Positions 32,159 to 44,896 are shown, counted from the first letter of the stretch. The stretch is 64,000 bases of DNA from Luidia sarsii (GCA_949987565.1 OX465113.1:7004551-7068550), one strand, 5' to 3'. The notes: generated by a model not told the origin, from the sequence alone. Numbers and translations are program-made.

Positions 32159-33700
32159 AGATGGTAGCCTTCCCATTGAGTACCAGTCAAAAGCATTTAA
32201 GACAGCCTGTCAAAATTGTCACCGCGATTTGGCTGCCGTTTGGTTGTTTAGGCAAGGCTGCGTCTAAACCGCGGTCTGACTGCCCCAAATCATCCATTTG
32301 ACGCCGAGTTAATGAGGCAGCGCTGGGAGCTAGCCCATTGTCATTGTAATAACCTCATGAATCATGCAGTACTTCACTAGCTCTGGAAAAGCCAGGTCGC
32401 AGTCACCGCAATCACCATGTACGACCGTCAATAACATGATTTGAGCCGACAAAGTATTGCGTTTGCATGTATTACTATTCAGCCAGAGAGCATTCCGCTG
32501 TCATGATTTGTTTGGTCTCGCCGGTAACAGAGTTGTTTCGGAGCGGAATCTGATCACACCGCGTGGTGATGCTAATATTTATTTCCACTCCTGATTTTTG
32601 TGGGTTTTCACTTTCTTTTATTTTCTGTAAACAGTAAATCCAGATTTTGAAAGTAGATTTCAATTGCGTGAATTTGAAGTCTGCTGCACTGTAAGATTTT
32701 TGAACCAATCCAATTTATTTTGCTACTGTCCTACAAACCACGCAAGTGTTCCGATAAAGGATGAATGTGAGCTGCTTCAAGAAATTCACGAGATGGCATT
32801 ATAAAAACAAAAAATCAATCACTTAAAACAGAACAGAAAAAAAAAACGTCGGTCATTTCAATGGAATGTTTGCTGGAAAGTGCCCTTATATTATGTGGGC
32901 TGGCTAGGTGCCTTGGTCATTTAATATGGTCACGCTTAAGTGCGTATTTTTTTTGCTAGTGCGCTACACTGGGCAGATCCTAACCAGTACCGACTTTAAA
33001 TTCTCACATCGCACTTAAAAATGGACCTTGACTTTGAAAAGGTCTTTCCTGTCTAGCCAATGCTGTTCGTTACTGCATGTGCATTGCAGTGCACTTGTTT
33101 TTCCCCTGCTAGTCAATCATTCAGGGGCTGATCACCATCATCCCAAATTCTCTAGATAATCCTCAGATGACGGAGCAAAGTTATTTTCAAACTTTTTAAA
33201 GTTAGTTTCAAACCAAAGGTTTCTCATTCAGCTGAGTAAAGCACATATTTTCCATTTTATCTTAAATCTTGAAATACCAAACCGAAAACAAGATCAAATG
33301 CAAATTCTAGCATATCGACCCAATACGCTGGCTTGTACGTGGGGGAACCCTGTAATAAATGGGACAAATATTGTTCTTAAAATAGGATTTTTAGGTGGAA
33401 TTTTGTAATGCTCCCTACTGCATCAAAAACACTTCAAATGAGGGACTTCCGACTTGTTTTGAAAATAATCAGACTTTCTGTTCTAATGATATGAATTTGT
33501 TTATGTTTTGAAAATGTTTGGGTTTTTCAGATGACATATTGCATTATGATATGACGTCGCCCCATTTTGCGGTGAATTTAGTTTGAAAAAAAGAAGAAAA
33601 TTTCTCAACTTCTAACAAATCTAAAAAATGACTTATCAAAAGTAATTCTTCAAATTAACTGCAAAGTTTTGGAAAGAAAAGATACTTTTGTATATATATG
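32159..33700. other. Unassigned intronic sequence
   Basis: No exon, inverted ends or known repeat were recognised. Confidence 0.5.
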
Positions 33701-34935
33701 TACACTGTCGTACAAATGTTATTACACACCAACGACAAAAATATGCTTCGTGTTTTTTACCGGATTAAATATTGGATAAACACTTTCAAAAACATGCCTG
33801 TCTCTTGAGTTGTATATCTATTGGAAATTACCAATATTATTTTGAGACGATTATGCTGTATGTGTTCAGAATATCAATTAATCCAACATCATAATTTATC
33901 ACTGTGCACAAAGTCAATGTGAGTTAACGTTAAATCCAAGATGGTGGCACCCACAGACCGTAGATAAACAGAAAAAACACAATCTTTCATCATCGTGTAA
34001 AAGCTCTAATTAGTGGGGCAGATAAGAGTAATATTTGAGGAGAATCGTGCAAATGATGATACAAGCATCAAACTTGCCACAAGTGTTCACCAAGGGATAC
34101 TAATCAAATCTACCCGATTGGCAAATTGAAAATCCAAGATGGCCGCCAAAATAGCCACTCGAAGTTGATGTTTGGCATAGAAATATTAGTCGTTGTCCGA
34201 TTTGCAAGATTTAAGTGTGGAATCCTATGTTTACAAGCCCGCTGAACTATATTTTTTAGTTTATAACACAGTTAAAGCACTCTGACACATACTATTCTCA
34301 ACCACATTGCATGTTAATCTATGAATTTCATATTTTTGCGTGACTTTGCAATTTAGGGGTGTAGTGTTAGAGGTAGTACCTTTGTTTCAGCAGCCATTCA
34401 CATCCATTGGATGGACTACTGACACTGGTCCTCACCACTGGCCCAACTCTCATCTATGGCTCTGAAAAGATGCTAGTGCTCAGCAACGGTCACACCCTGG
34501 TAAATTGCGTTGGCTTGTGGGCTAAACTAGATGAGGGTAGCATACAGCAGGTATCTGCGTGCGATGGAATACATCTACCTCCAAAACTTTCAAGTGGACT
34601 TTGATGACGGTCTTATAGCAGTGATTGTCGGGCACTACCAAGGTACATTGGTGACATCACTGCTGTGAAACTCAGCATGGGGTTCAGTGTCAACTAAGTA
34701 GGACATTTATGTTGGCATCATACTGCAATAACCAACTAGTATCCCAACTGCTGACTAATTAACACCATCAGTTAGGCAGCCGCACCTGAATAAACAGGAC
34801 GTGCCAGCGCGGGAGAGCCGAGCCAAGGATAACAGGGTTTTAGTTATCTGGATGTTGTACAGATCGCACGGGACTTATGACACTTGATGAACGATCGGAC
34901 TAGGTGTATGGCACAGTGCAAGAACCTAGTTGGCG

Positions 34936-35164
34936 GCGTCACGGCGGGCCCTGTGTGTGCCGGGCCAGGGACTTCTCCATATTCATTTGACTATTAACAT
35001 AACAATAGCGGACTTTACAGAGGGGATCTTTTAATGAGCAAGGGGACCGTCCGGGCGCCGCGCAGCACCGCGATTTAATCCGGGAGGTGGGACGCGGGGG
35101 GACGCGCCGCACTGCGCCGCGGTGGGTCGTGTCGCGCCGATAAAAATCTTTTTGACATGGTGCC
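34936..35164. mobile_element. Harbinger-like element, right end only
   Basis: It matches the right ~230 bp of 56511-59038, ending AAAATCTTTTTGACATGGTG then CC and TAA. The left inverted end was not found. Confidence 0.6.
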
Positions 35165-35188
35165 TAACAAGACCGCCAGCGGGCTGTA

Positions 35189-35267
35189 CCCGCGTATAAG
35201 GCGCACCCCCAACTTTGGGTTTTCACGTCGGTGAAAAAAAGTGCGCCTTATACGCGGGAATTTACGG
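35189..35267. repeat. CCGTAAAAT-family terminal hairpin
   Basis: A 79-bp near-palindrome: CCCGCGTATAAGGCGCAC at the left, GTGCGCCTTATACGCGGG then AATTTACGG at the right, flanked by TA. Confidence 0.65.
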
Positions 35268-35518
35268 TACTAGCAGGGACAAAGCTTATGTGAACATACA
35301 ACGTGGCTGCAAACCATAAAATTATGTCACAGAGTGCTTTGTAAACAAGAAAATATAGTTCAGCATGCTTGAAAACATAGGAATCCACACTTAGATCATG
35401 CAAATCGGACAACTACAAATATTTCTAAGCAAAATACCAACTTCGGTGGCTATTTTGGCGGCCATCTTAAAAAATGGCCGCATCTTGGATTTTCAATTGA
35501 CCAATCGGGTAGATTTGA

Positions 35519-36360
35519 TTAGTATCCCTTGGTGAACACTTGTGGCAAGTTTGATGCTTGTATCATCATTTGCACGATTTTTCTGCTATCTCCTACACTA
35601 ACTGGCATTGATGACGGCATGGTACCGCCAACCAAATGATCCCAGACAGATTGGCAAATGGTTTGCTGGTCTAAACTATGCCAGATCCGCTGATTAATGT
35701 GGAAAAAATCCGTCTTATTACGAGGCCAATCTTCACAGTGAAAACACCGCGATTCGACGGACCAAGTCGGCCGGGTCCAGGTGCGATTTTCCCGGGCCTG
35801 ATCCAACTGTGAGCCTTGTGGCTTGGTGGAAGGCGGGGTTTATGCCTGTCAGTTCGTCCATGAAGGCCTGCTGCTGCTAGGCGACGAGAAATTATTGACC
35901 AATGAACGTAAACACTGCAGATCTGGCCCGCTCGATTGAGTAGCTCAGGGGCGGTCAAAAGGCAATTTTGATCAGGAGGTCCGGGTGAGATGTTGGACAA
36001 CATTACCGTTACTTGGTGGCCCAATTTTCGGGATTTTCTTCAGCAAATTGTTTGTGGAGACGTTCCTTTAATATTTCTTTATGGTACCTTCGCTGTTTGA
36101 AGCCTTTTACTACGTTCCCCAATCAAAACCCCCTCACCATGCCGAGTGCAGCACGAACCACCCCTTTTTGCTAATCGTTGATCTGATTTTGCCTGGGCGT
36201 TGCTGCCGTTCAACGGCTCCCAGACGGCATTCATATGCAAATTGTGGCACTCCTTATAAGGATTGGCAACTGTAGTTACCATATTTATGACTGGGGTTCC
36301 AGCTTCACCTCGTAAATATTCATTAAAAGCTTGAAATGACAGCGCTTTTTTTCGTCCCAT
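35519..36360 (-). pseudogene. Tc1-like transposase remnant
   Basis: It starts MGRKKALSFQ, a typical Tc1 transposase start. It later contains SRRLAAAGLHGRTDRHKP and ENRTWTRPTW spread over different frames, resembling the DNA-binding end and the start of the DDE domain. Several frameshifts and stops make it non-functional. Assignment is by short motif similarity plus the enclosing terminal repeats. Confidence 0.55.
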
Positions 36361-36640
36361 GGTTTAAATGCACGCGTAATGATATATTGATGAGCTCATG
36401 AATATATAATAAGGCACATCAAGATGGCGGTTTAACGTTGTGACGAAAGTGTGTCGCAAAGTAGCTCTTTTTACATGTAATTCAGAGGGTGTTTCTTAGT
36501 GGAAATATGATTATAACTAATTGAAAGAATGACTCCAGACACAGATTTGATAGTTTATTGCACTACTGTGATTTTTCAAAGTGAATTCTTAAGTTGAAAA
36601 TGTTGCAGCGGGTGCGTAATAACATTTGCACGGCAGTGTA

Positions 36641-37617
36641 TATTGATAAATTCAACGCACGATTATGATCAGTGCCAGGCATGCAGTCAGTTACCTAATA
36701 CAGGGCGTATCCATTAAGCGCGCATTGGTACAGGATTCAACAAAGTTGGTAGGATTCAGCTTGGAACACACCATTTTAAAAAAGGTGTGTACGCATGACT
36801 TCCGTTCAACAAATCACATAAAATCACATATACATGTAGGCATGTCGTCAATCATGCTTGTAATTTTCAAGTACACGTACATGTGTACATACATTTACCT
36901 ATAGATGTATAAGTTACAGATGTTTGCAACAGTTTTTTATATCACTTACAGATGTTTGTTAGATGACAGCGTGATCCTTCCCTCCCATAATATACATTTT
37001 CCAGCTAATATTGATCATCAAAATAACATGATGATCTTTCCACACTATCCAGCTGTGCACAGCACATGGCAAGCTCTCATTGTATACTGCTAAGGATTAG
37101 TGCGATTCAAATCCGGAATTGGGAAGAATGGACTCCCAAATTAGATTCAAAACCTCGAATCGAAGCTTCAATCTTTTTGAAGAATCAATTCCACAAAGAA
37201 AATCGCTTCAATTCCCAGTGAGTCACCTCCAAGATTCTGACAAGGACCACGTTCCTTTCACTGACTGATCACAAAATCACACTCCTTTGGGCTTGGCAGC
37301 TGACACATGACCTTCCTATTCTGGCACAATATTTTCAGTATTGTGGGAAAATGTCAAAGGTTCCTGAATTTAACATTGATGTTACGTGATCGCTACTCAA
37401 ATAACTTTTTATTTTACATCCGTGTAAGCTACCACACACACCTAGTAGGTAACAAAGTGGAAATTGCTGCCACGTGTTCAAACACGAATGCCTAATTCAA
37501 AAACCGCTGGGCCGGATTGCACAGTGCCTCAAAACTGTAAAAGCATGACCCCGGCCTCAGACTTAGCAGACTTATTTTCAGAGACCGTAACCACTGACAG
37601 AAAATGTTATTATTCAT
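36641..37617. other. Unassigned intronic sequence
   Basis: AT-rich with ACATGTA patches near 36880. No gene or repeat structure was seen. Confidence 0.5.
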
Positions 37618-37659
37618 TTAATATTTAGCTCTGCCATAATTGCCATAACTGCCATAATT

Positions 37660-39032
37660 GGTACTATTGACGTTTCCTCTCTATACACTAAAATCCCCCA
37701 GGAAGAAGGCATTCAAGCTTGCTCCTCGGCCCTGGCCAAAGGAAAACAGTCTTCTCCACCCATCTCCGACATAACCACCCTCATGAGGCTAGTGCTCGCC
37801 AAGAATAATTTCTCCTTTTTTTTGGCAAGCACTATTTTCAAGTGCATGGCACTGCCATGGGCACGCGCATGGCTCCTTCCTTTGCATGCCTCTTCATGGG
37901 TGACCTTGAGGAACGCATGCTCAGTGAGGCTCCATGCCGTCCCTGGATTTGGTGGAGATTACATAGATGACGTGTTCTTCATTTGGACTAGGGACGGTAG
38001 CAGCTTGAATGCTTTCTTTGACCACATCAATTCCTTCCATAGGACCATCAAATTCACATGGGAGCAGTCTCTCCAGCAGACCCACTTTCTGGATGTCACC
38101 GTCCGGAAAGACCTCAATACTCTCACTACTGACTTGTATCTAAACCCACCGACACTCATCAATATCTCCATTCCTCCAGACACTGTAAAACTGGTATAGC
38201 TTACAGCCAGGCCCTCAGATTGAGGCGCATATGTTCCAATGAGTCTGACTTTCGCCGCCATACACGTGTATTGGCCAGTAACTTGGTTGTTAGAGGCTAT
38301 AGTTCTCGCCAAGTGAAGAACTCCATTGCTAAAGTCTATTCCATTCCCAGAAGTTCAGCACTAAAACAAAAGCCACCAGGTCCCAAGGACAAGCCCAAGG
38401 TTTCCTTAGTTACTTCCTACCACCCTTCTCTTCCTCCTCTCAGGAAGATAACTAAGGAAAACCACCATATTCTCCACACTTCAGATCGTCTGGCTGATGC
38501 CATTCCAAATTCCCCTGTTTTGGCTTTCAGGCGCCCCCGTAACCTGCGTGACTTAATTGTCCGAGCAGAGGTTCCCCCTTTGGACTCTTCACCTCCAACT
38601 AAATTTGGTACATTTAAGTGTACCTCGAAATGCATTGTTTGCAAGACACATGTCAAGGAAATAGACTCTTTCAATGGACATTCTTCTGGAACTACCCACA
38701 CGACCTATGGCTGTATCACGTGCACTACCTCCAACATCATATACCTCATCTCTTGTAGAGTTTGTAATATTCAGTATGTTGGGGAGACCAAAAACACCCT
38801 AAAAAAACGGATCTATGGCCATAGGTCTACTATCAAAACCGGTAAAATGGACACCCCTGTTGGGTATCACTTCAATCTCCCTGATCATTCGATATCAGAT
38901 ATGAGTGTACTGGGCATAGAATCACTTGGTCACCGTAGTAATGCTGTCCGTCTTAGCCGTGAAAAAATGTGGATGAAGCATCTTCGGACTATTCAACCAC
39001 ATGGTCTCAACATCCAGGAGGGTAATGACTAA
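37660..39032 (+). pseudogene. Penelope-like ORF: RT palm/thumb plus GIY-YIG endonuclease
   Basis: RT motif A DVSSLYT (near 37668), GTAMGTRMAPSFA (spread over two frames) and the catalytic IDDVFF (near 37963) are all visible, then KFTWEQSLQQTHFLDV. An extra T in the T-run near 37813 and another near 37955 break the RT frame, and a deletion near 38180 breaks it again. From 38220 to 39032 a 270-codon frame is open through the Cys-rich linker (CTSKCIVCKTH) and the complete GIY-YIG domain (YLISCRVCNIQYVGET, RIYGHRS), ending NIQEGND. It is 5'-truncated and probably inactive, although the endonuclease half is intact. Confidence 0.88.
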
Positions 39033-39052
39033 CACCATGCAGCTTTCTGATA

Positions 39053-40329
39053 CAGTCGACTCCCGTTATAACGTATTCCTCCGGACTTCCGTTATTTCGA
39101 CGTTATAACCGAAAAGGCGTTGTAAACGAATCCCACTTATTCCCATTGGTTATGCACAGCCGCCGATGATCGTTGTTATGTGCACGTTTCCATGTGTATT
39201 GTACACGTGTAACGCACGTTTGGAGTCGAGCCAATGCATTGGAGATTATTTTTACATTACTGTACATGTATTTTGGGATACACATCTGTTGAATAAAAGA
39301 AATAAAATAAAAAATTATAATGATTTTTGACGACCTTTATCCGGACACCATGCGATGAGAAGAACCTAACGATCGAGCGCGTATATCCGGCCCTCACACC
39401 ATGCTCCGTACATGCAGTGCCGGTTGACAATTCGTTTTGCTGTTCTGGAATCAGTCAAGAGAGGGCGCCCAAATACTATGAATGTTTTAATTATTCATTT
39501 TTTAGCATTTTTTTTATTAAATCACGAGGACACATAACCTTTGTCTCTTTTTGGAATATGGGGTGGCTCTGAAAAGAGCCGTTTGGTTTTAAATGCTGGT
39601 GAATGGTTAGTTCCAGAAATCGGTAAGCTTGGTCTGGATTTTCCCCCGACTGGAAAGGTAGTCTACGATGGCGGTCGCTTTCGAATAGACGTCATCGGTC
39701 ATTTTCTCAGTCAGTTCGGATTAGCGCGGATTAAAATGACGGTCACTAGAGTTCCCCGATTGTCTAACTTTTGCGGCATGGTGCCGCAGTCACTCGTCGG
39801 GCACAAGGGGGAGTCATTAGTGCGCACCGCCCCATTGAATCGTAACGGCGAGATGAAACAACGCCGGGTTGACTAGAAACTGCAGCGCGCCCTCATTGTG
39901 TAAAATGTTGGCTGCATGGTGCCTGCAGCCACTCGGCAGACGTACTGAAGAAAACCGCAAGGGGGAGTCGTGGGTGCGCACCACCCCGTTGAAGCCTACG
40001 GCGAGATGTAACAACGACGCGTTGACACGAACCGCGTTACTGCGGCATTGGGAGGACGCGATTCCCGATTCGGACAATTAAGGTTTGGTTTTTGACACGC
40101 CGCGGTGCCCGTACTTTCGAAAGAAGTCGTTGTGAAGGGGTCGAAAACAGGCTTTTTGTTCGTGTTCGGTCGGCAAAATGTACGTTGTAACCGAAGTCGT
40201 GTCAATTTCGTGTTTGTTGTAGACGAATTTCCCGCCATACAAATGTGCACAAATAATTCGGGACTGTGAAAAACTACATTGTAGCCGAAAAACCGTTATA
40301 ACCGAGTACGATATAACGGGAGTCGACTG
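39053..40329. mobile_element. pogo/Tigger-like MITE, copy inside the pasted block
   Basis: Same sequence and TA flanks as 21016-22292. It did not insert here independently; it came with the block. Confidence 0.87.
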
Positions 40330-40587
40330 TAATCCTTCTTTTGTGTTCAGTCCTTCACACTTCTCTCTTTGATCTTTCCCCCTCTTCTCACTAATCCCTA
40401 CCCTACTCCTTGCCCTTCTCTTTGATCTTTCCCCCTCCTCTCACTAATCCTACCCTACTCCTTGCCCTTCCCTTTGATCTCTCCCTACCAGCTTCACTCT
40501 TTGTCCTTTGTTTCTCATCCGTGTCCTATTCACTCTCCCCCCCCCCCTTCCTTCGTGTACATGTATCTGTTTTGTCCTTGTCACTCT

Positions 40588-40626
40588 GCCTTTGAGAAAG
40601 GTCCTGCTAGGATTGAAACGTCAGGC
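40588..40626 (+). ncRNA. Hammerhead-like motif inside the pasted block
   Basis: Identical to 22549-22587. Confidence 0.5.
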
Positions 40627-42125
40627 CCACTAAATTTTAAGAAGCATATTTAACTAGACTATATTTCACATAATACAGTATGTATGTGCAGCCATTCAAA
40701 GTAAACTATTCCCCAGACAGGCAGAGTGACTTTGTGCAGTTCTGAGGGAGGGAAGTTCTTGTTCCATAGGACTAGGAAGAATGAGTGTTCATTGAGTAGG
40801 AATCAGCAAATTTCATTGGCTCATGGAACTCTCCAGACAAATCTATGAGTTGGTCGGCCACAACTGAGCGTACAGATTACGCTAAAGAATATGGGGGAAT
40901 TCCAATGCCAGACCGACGACCGTTGGGCTGTGTGGCATACAAAGACAATGTCCCTCGCGTGCTTTCAGCGGCAGCGTGGTATCCCTCGATTATCCACAGT
41001 AAAAGTCCCACAATTGCACAATTACTGCTGCTAATCTTGCAATTCATGTTGCAAATTGCGTCAAAAAGGGTATTTGTACTGATTCATATTGCTTTGTTCT
41101 AAGCTGAAAAGAGTCTTTGTTTAGAATGTGGACAATAGTGGTGCCCGGATTCGGAGGGCCCTGTCGCATAGTCAAGCCAATGAAGCTCCGGATTCGGAGG
41201 TCCCGGCGCGAAGTGGTTAATGGTCGCAAGTTTCGGACACTGTCCAACGCAGCTAGTGGCAAGGCCTCTTGGAATAGTGCATGTACATTTGTATTGAGAA
41301 TAAACATTCCAGGCCAACAAAGAAATAAAGGGCGCCCTCTTTTGGTGCACCAAATTCCAAAGTCACAAACCTAGATGTCTATTATCTTGGTCACACACTC
41401 TCGTGTTTGGGTGCTGACTATTTATTACCGATGCATGGTTACACATTATACGCGGCCATTGTCGACGCGATTGTGCATTCTTTTGACTTGAATATCTTGT
41501 CTTTGTGAGTTGAAATCGCACCCCAATAATACAAATAAAATATGATGCAGTCTCTTTCTTACTGATAAATGTTAAGAACCGAACATTCATGGTTCCACCT
41601 TTTACCGTAAAATCCCGGGTATAATGCGCACCCCCAACTTTCGCCTTCACCGAGAGGAAAACAAAAAATCCGTGGCATGGATTGCAGAGTCCATTGTAAA
41701 GTTGTTTCCATCCCACAGTGGGAAGGTTGATCACCCTCCGAATAAAAAAGTCCATTGTTTCAAGCCTGGCCCAGGCGGAAAAAAAGAAGAGAGCATACAG
41801 TGGGGAGAAGGATCCCCACACATGGTCTCAACATCCAGGAGGGTAATGACTAACACCATGCAGCTTTCTGATAATCCTTCTTTTGTGTTCAGTCCTTCAC
41901 ACTTCTCTCTTTGATCTTTCCCCCTTTCTCACTAATCCCTACCCTACTCCTTGCCCTTCTCTTTGATCTTTCCCCCTCCTCTCACTAATCCCTACCCTAC
42001 TCCTTGCCCTTCCCTTTGATCTCTCCCTACCAGCTTCACTCTTTGTCCTCTGTTTCTCATCCGTGTCCTATTCACTCTCCCCCCCTTCCTTCGTGTACAT
42101 GTATCTGTTTTGTCCTTGTCACTCT

Positions 42126-42164
42126 GCCTTTGAGAAAGGTCCTGCTAGGATCAAAACGTCAGGC
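42126..42164 (+). ncRNA. Hammerhead-like motif at the true 3' end of Penelope copy 2
   Basis: Same stems as 22549-22587, but the conserved GAAA is preceded and altered to CAAAA, losing the catalytic G. It is presumably dead. Confidence 0.5.
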
Positions 42165-42194
42165 CCACTAAATTTTAAGATTAATATTTAGCTC

Positions 42195-42628
42195 CTTCAC
42201 TTGAAAAAAAATTCCAAATATTATATCCCTCAATTGTACCTGTCTCTTTTCCTTAACACAGTGAATTTGGTTGTTGCCGTTTGATGCTTTGTTGTGATTG
42301 GTCACCTTGACGACATAAAATTACAAAACTTTTACAAATTTACCATTAACGGCTGGTTTTGGGACTACATGTAGTTGCCACAAAATCACGTTACAAAAGT
42401 GCTGTATGAGATGTGTTAACCAGTAACCATATGCGCGCCGTAGATTGTTGATACTCTACGCTAAGTGACAGCGGCAAAATGAGATTTGGATGAAACAATT
42501 CTACCTGTGAGCAGGGAAAATCCTTTTGGGGAGGGGGGGCTAATAATGTGCACCTTGATAATGTGCCTTTCCTAAGACAACCAATCCGCCACTAATCACG
42601 AGAGGCACTACTAATCATGTGACCGTTA
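42195..42628. other. Unassigned intronic sequence
   Basis: Nothing recognised. Confidence 0.5.
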
Positions 42629-43329
42629 TTAACCACTTCGCGCCAGGGGTTTTTACAACGCCGATGACCGCCATACGGTTTTTTTTTAACAATGCCTCAT
42701 TTCCAAATCTTGCTAAAACGATCGGAACAATATATGTCTATGAAATAAGTCGATAAGGTTATACTATGGGTACAAGAAAGTAAAACCTGGCACAATTCGG
42801 ACGTCGTTGTGGCTTTTGTCAAGTAATTATCCGTTCGAAAAAGGGCCCATTGTGTATCGTCAATGGAGCGTAACTGACTTATGAGTGTGTTTGTGTACGG
42901 TGCTGTCAATCCCTGACCGCAGACTCCAGCCTCCGTTCAGGCAGTCAAATCTTTTAGTTGGTCGGCCACAACCGAGCATACAGATTACGCTAAAGAATGT
43001 GGGGGGAATTCCACTGCCAGACCGACGACCGTTGGCCAGTGTGGCATGCAAAGACAATGTCCCCCAGGTGCTTTCAGCAGCAGCGCGGTATCCCTCCATC
43101 ATCCACAGTAAAAGTCCCACAATTGCACAATTACTGCTGCTAATCTTGTAATTCAGGTGGCAACTTGCGTCAAAAAGGGTCTTTGTACTGATTCGTATTG
43201 CTTTGTTCTAAGCTGAAAAGAGTCTTTGTTTAGAATGTGGACAATAGTGGTGCCCGGATTCGGAGGGCCCCGTTGCAAAGGCAATCCAATTGACCTCCGG
43301 ATTCGGAGGTCCCGGCGCGAAGTGGTTAA
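42629..43329. mobile_element. piggyBac-like MITE (TTAA-flanked), full copy
   Basis: TTAA on both sides, ends CCACTTCGCGCC and GGCGCGAAGTGG, about 700 bp, colinear with 2948-3663. Confidence 0.78.
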
Positions 43330-44330
43330 CCCTAACCCCCTTGACTCTTGCAGAGAGCACACTGAATTCAACATACTGTGTACTTCTTCAGCTTGTTTGG
43401 TAGTTATTGGGCACTGAAAGGTCTGCCAAACTTCAACTGGCTCAGTACGGATGACAGTGCTCAACTTGACACCCTACCAGTTGAACTTGGATTTGATTTT
43501 GGTACAGATGTGTCTATAGTATAGATGCACTGATGTGTGACTCTATAAAATGGACTGAAAGTTGTCTGAAACCAAACCTGATGAAATGAAACCCATGTTT
43601 GGTATGAAACCAGTCAAAACCCAACAAATTAAGCCCATGCTGGAGTTTGATGGGCTTGAGGTGGTTAGGGTTAAGGTAAGAGAACCCGATCTCTCTACCC
43701 TACATTTACATGGATCCTTTCCCCTCCAAAAGGGACCTCTCCTCTTCTGAAGAAAAGTGATCATTAATCCCTTGCGTACAGATGACGTCTATACTAGCCA
43801 TAGTCAAGCCGGAGGTCCCGGCGCGAAGTGGATAAGCATGAAAAAACTTGACACTTTTTGCGAAATTCATAATGGAGTCAATTCCGAGTGGAAACATGAT
43901 TTCATTATGGAATTGGAATCGACTACGTAAATCTCCGATTCGCCTAACACTACTGCTCAGTTTGGCTACTCTGGTTGGGTCTAAATTTTTCAAGATCTTG
44001 AACAAATTCAAGCAGTGGTACACTAATACTGCAGCTCAGGGCCAAAGTTTTGTACATGTATGCGTGTGTGTTCACAGGAATATGAACACACAATTGGGCA
44101 TCATGCATACATTAAGAAATTGGGAAATACCCTCCAGTGTTATACCGGGTAGCTATGATGGTCGGGGGTGGACGGAGCCGACAAGCACGGGTAATTTCCG
44201 TCCACCACTCACATTAGAACTGCATCTAACTTACAAATTTATATCTTTACTCGTGTTTTATGTTCATTTTTTTCAGGAATTATGCTTCCAATTTGACAAT
44301 AAATGATAACTTCTTAAACAGGGCAGGAAA
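43330..44330. other. Unassigned intronic sequence
   Basis: Short open frames only. GAAACC-type repeats occur near 43570-43620. No family was recognised. Confidence 0.45.
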
Positions 44331-44339
44331 TTCACGAAG

Positions 44340-44760
44340 GCAACGACGGCAATTTGAATTGCCGTGCCCTTTTGGCCAACGCGATAGTTGGGCAAATCGG
44401 ACTGCCGGCCAGCACGGGGCTCTTAGAACAGCACGCATGATATAGAAGCCAGAACGCATGCAGTGTGTGCAGCACACATGGAAGCTCGACCGTACCGAGC
44501 GCACTGCCAGCTAAGCATTGCGCATTCTGTGCACAACAGTACGTACTATGTATGGGTGTACAATGTACATGTACTGTACACATGGACAGTGCATACATAC
44601 AAAGGGACAGTTTGGGGGGGGGGCAGTTTCATGTCAACGAACTTAACTTTTTGTCTGTGGGTACCAGTGAATCTTGGACATCGCTGGCTGTACCAAACAA
44701 CGGGTACCAACGGAAGTAGGGAGCGATTTGCGTTGCACGATAGATACACAATGTAAAACT
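44340..44760 (+). repeat. Dispersed repeat shared with the Harbinger-like element
   Basis: Segments such as GAGCGCACTGCCAGCTAA and TGTGGGTACCAGTGAATCTT recur inverted at about 57765-58060. It may be a related deletion derivative. Confidence 0.55.
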
Positions 44761-44896
44761 CTGTTCGTACAGTACAGACAGGTCCTACTGCAAGCAGTTA
44801 AAACCGATTTGGTTTTATTTTTGGTTTTAAAAGGTCACGCACTCTGCCCCACATCTAGTGCGGACTTCCGCCTTAGATGCATAAAGTGTGCGCTAC

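Larger units (their letters stand above)
33703..36638. mobile_element. Tc1-like DNA transposon, decayed and invaded
   Basis: The ends CACTGTCGTACAAATGTTAT and the complement of CACTGCCGTGCAAATGTTAT are flanked by TA. The transposase pseudogene is at 35519-36360 on the minus strand. The interior was invaded by a Harbinger-like fragment (about 34936-35164) and a CCGTAAAAT hairpin (35189-35267). The sequence at about 34010-34290 reappears inverted at about 35300-35580. Confidence 0.7.
38981..41821 (+). repeat. 2.84 kb near-identical duplicate of 20944-23782
   Basis: The blocks appear identical except for the length of one poly-C run (22499-22508 against 40538-40548). Left of the block the two Penelope copies differ by several percent; the last difference is 20943 against 38980. 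The right junction shares only CAC (41819-41821). Confidence 0.9.
37632..42180 (+). mobile_element. Penelope-like retroelement, copy 2, containing a pasted block
   Basis: It is flanked by the 14-bp duplication TTAATATTTAGCTC at 37618-37631 and 42181-42194. The 5' part contains the RT end and the endonuclease; the element's own uninterrupted 3' end runs from 41819 to 42180. Between them (38981-41821) lies a near-identical copy of 20944-23782, including the pogo-like element and the right-flank target duplication of copy 1. Confidence 0.88.

Noticed and set aside
34407..34604. Small frame resembling a LINE C-terminal YGSE motif
   Set aside because: A single short motif in an AT-rich, heavily rearranged stretch is too little to call.
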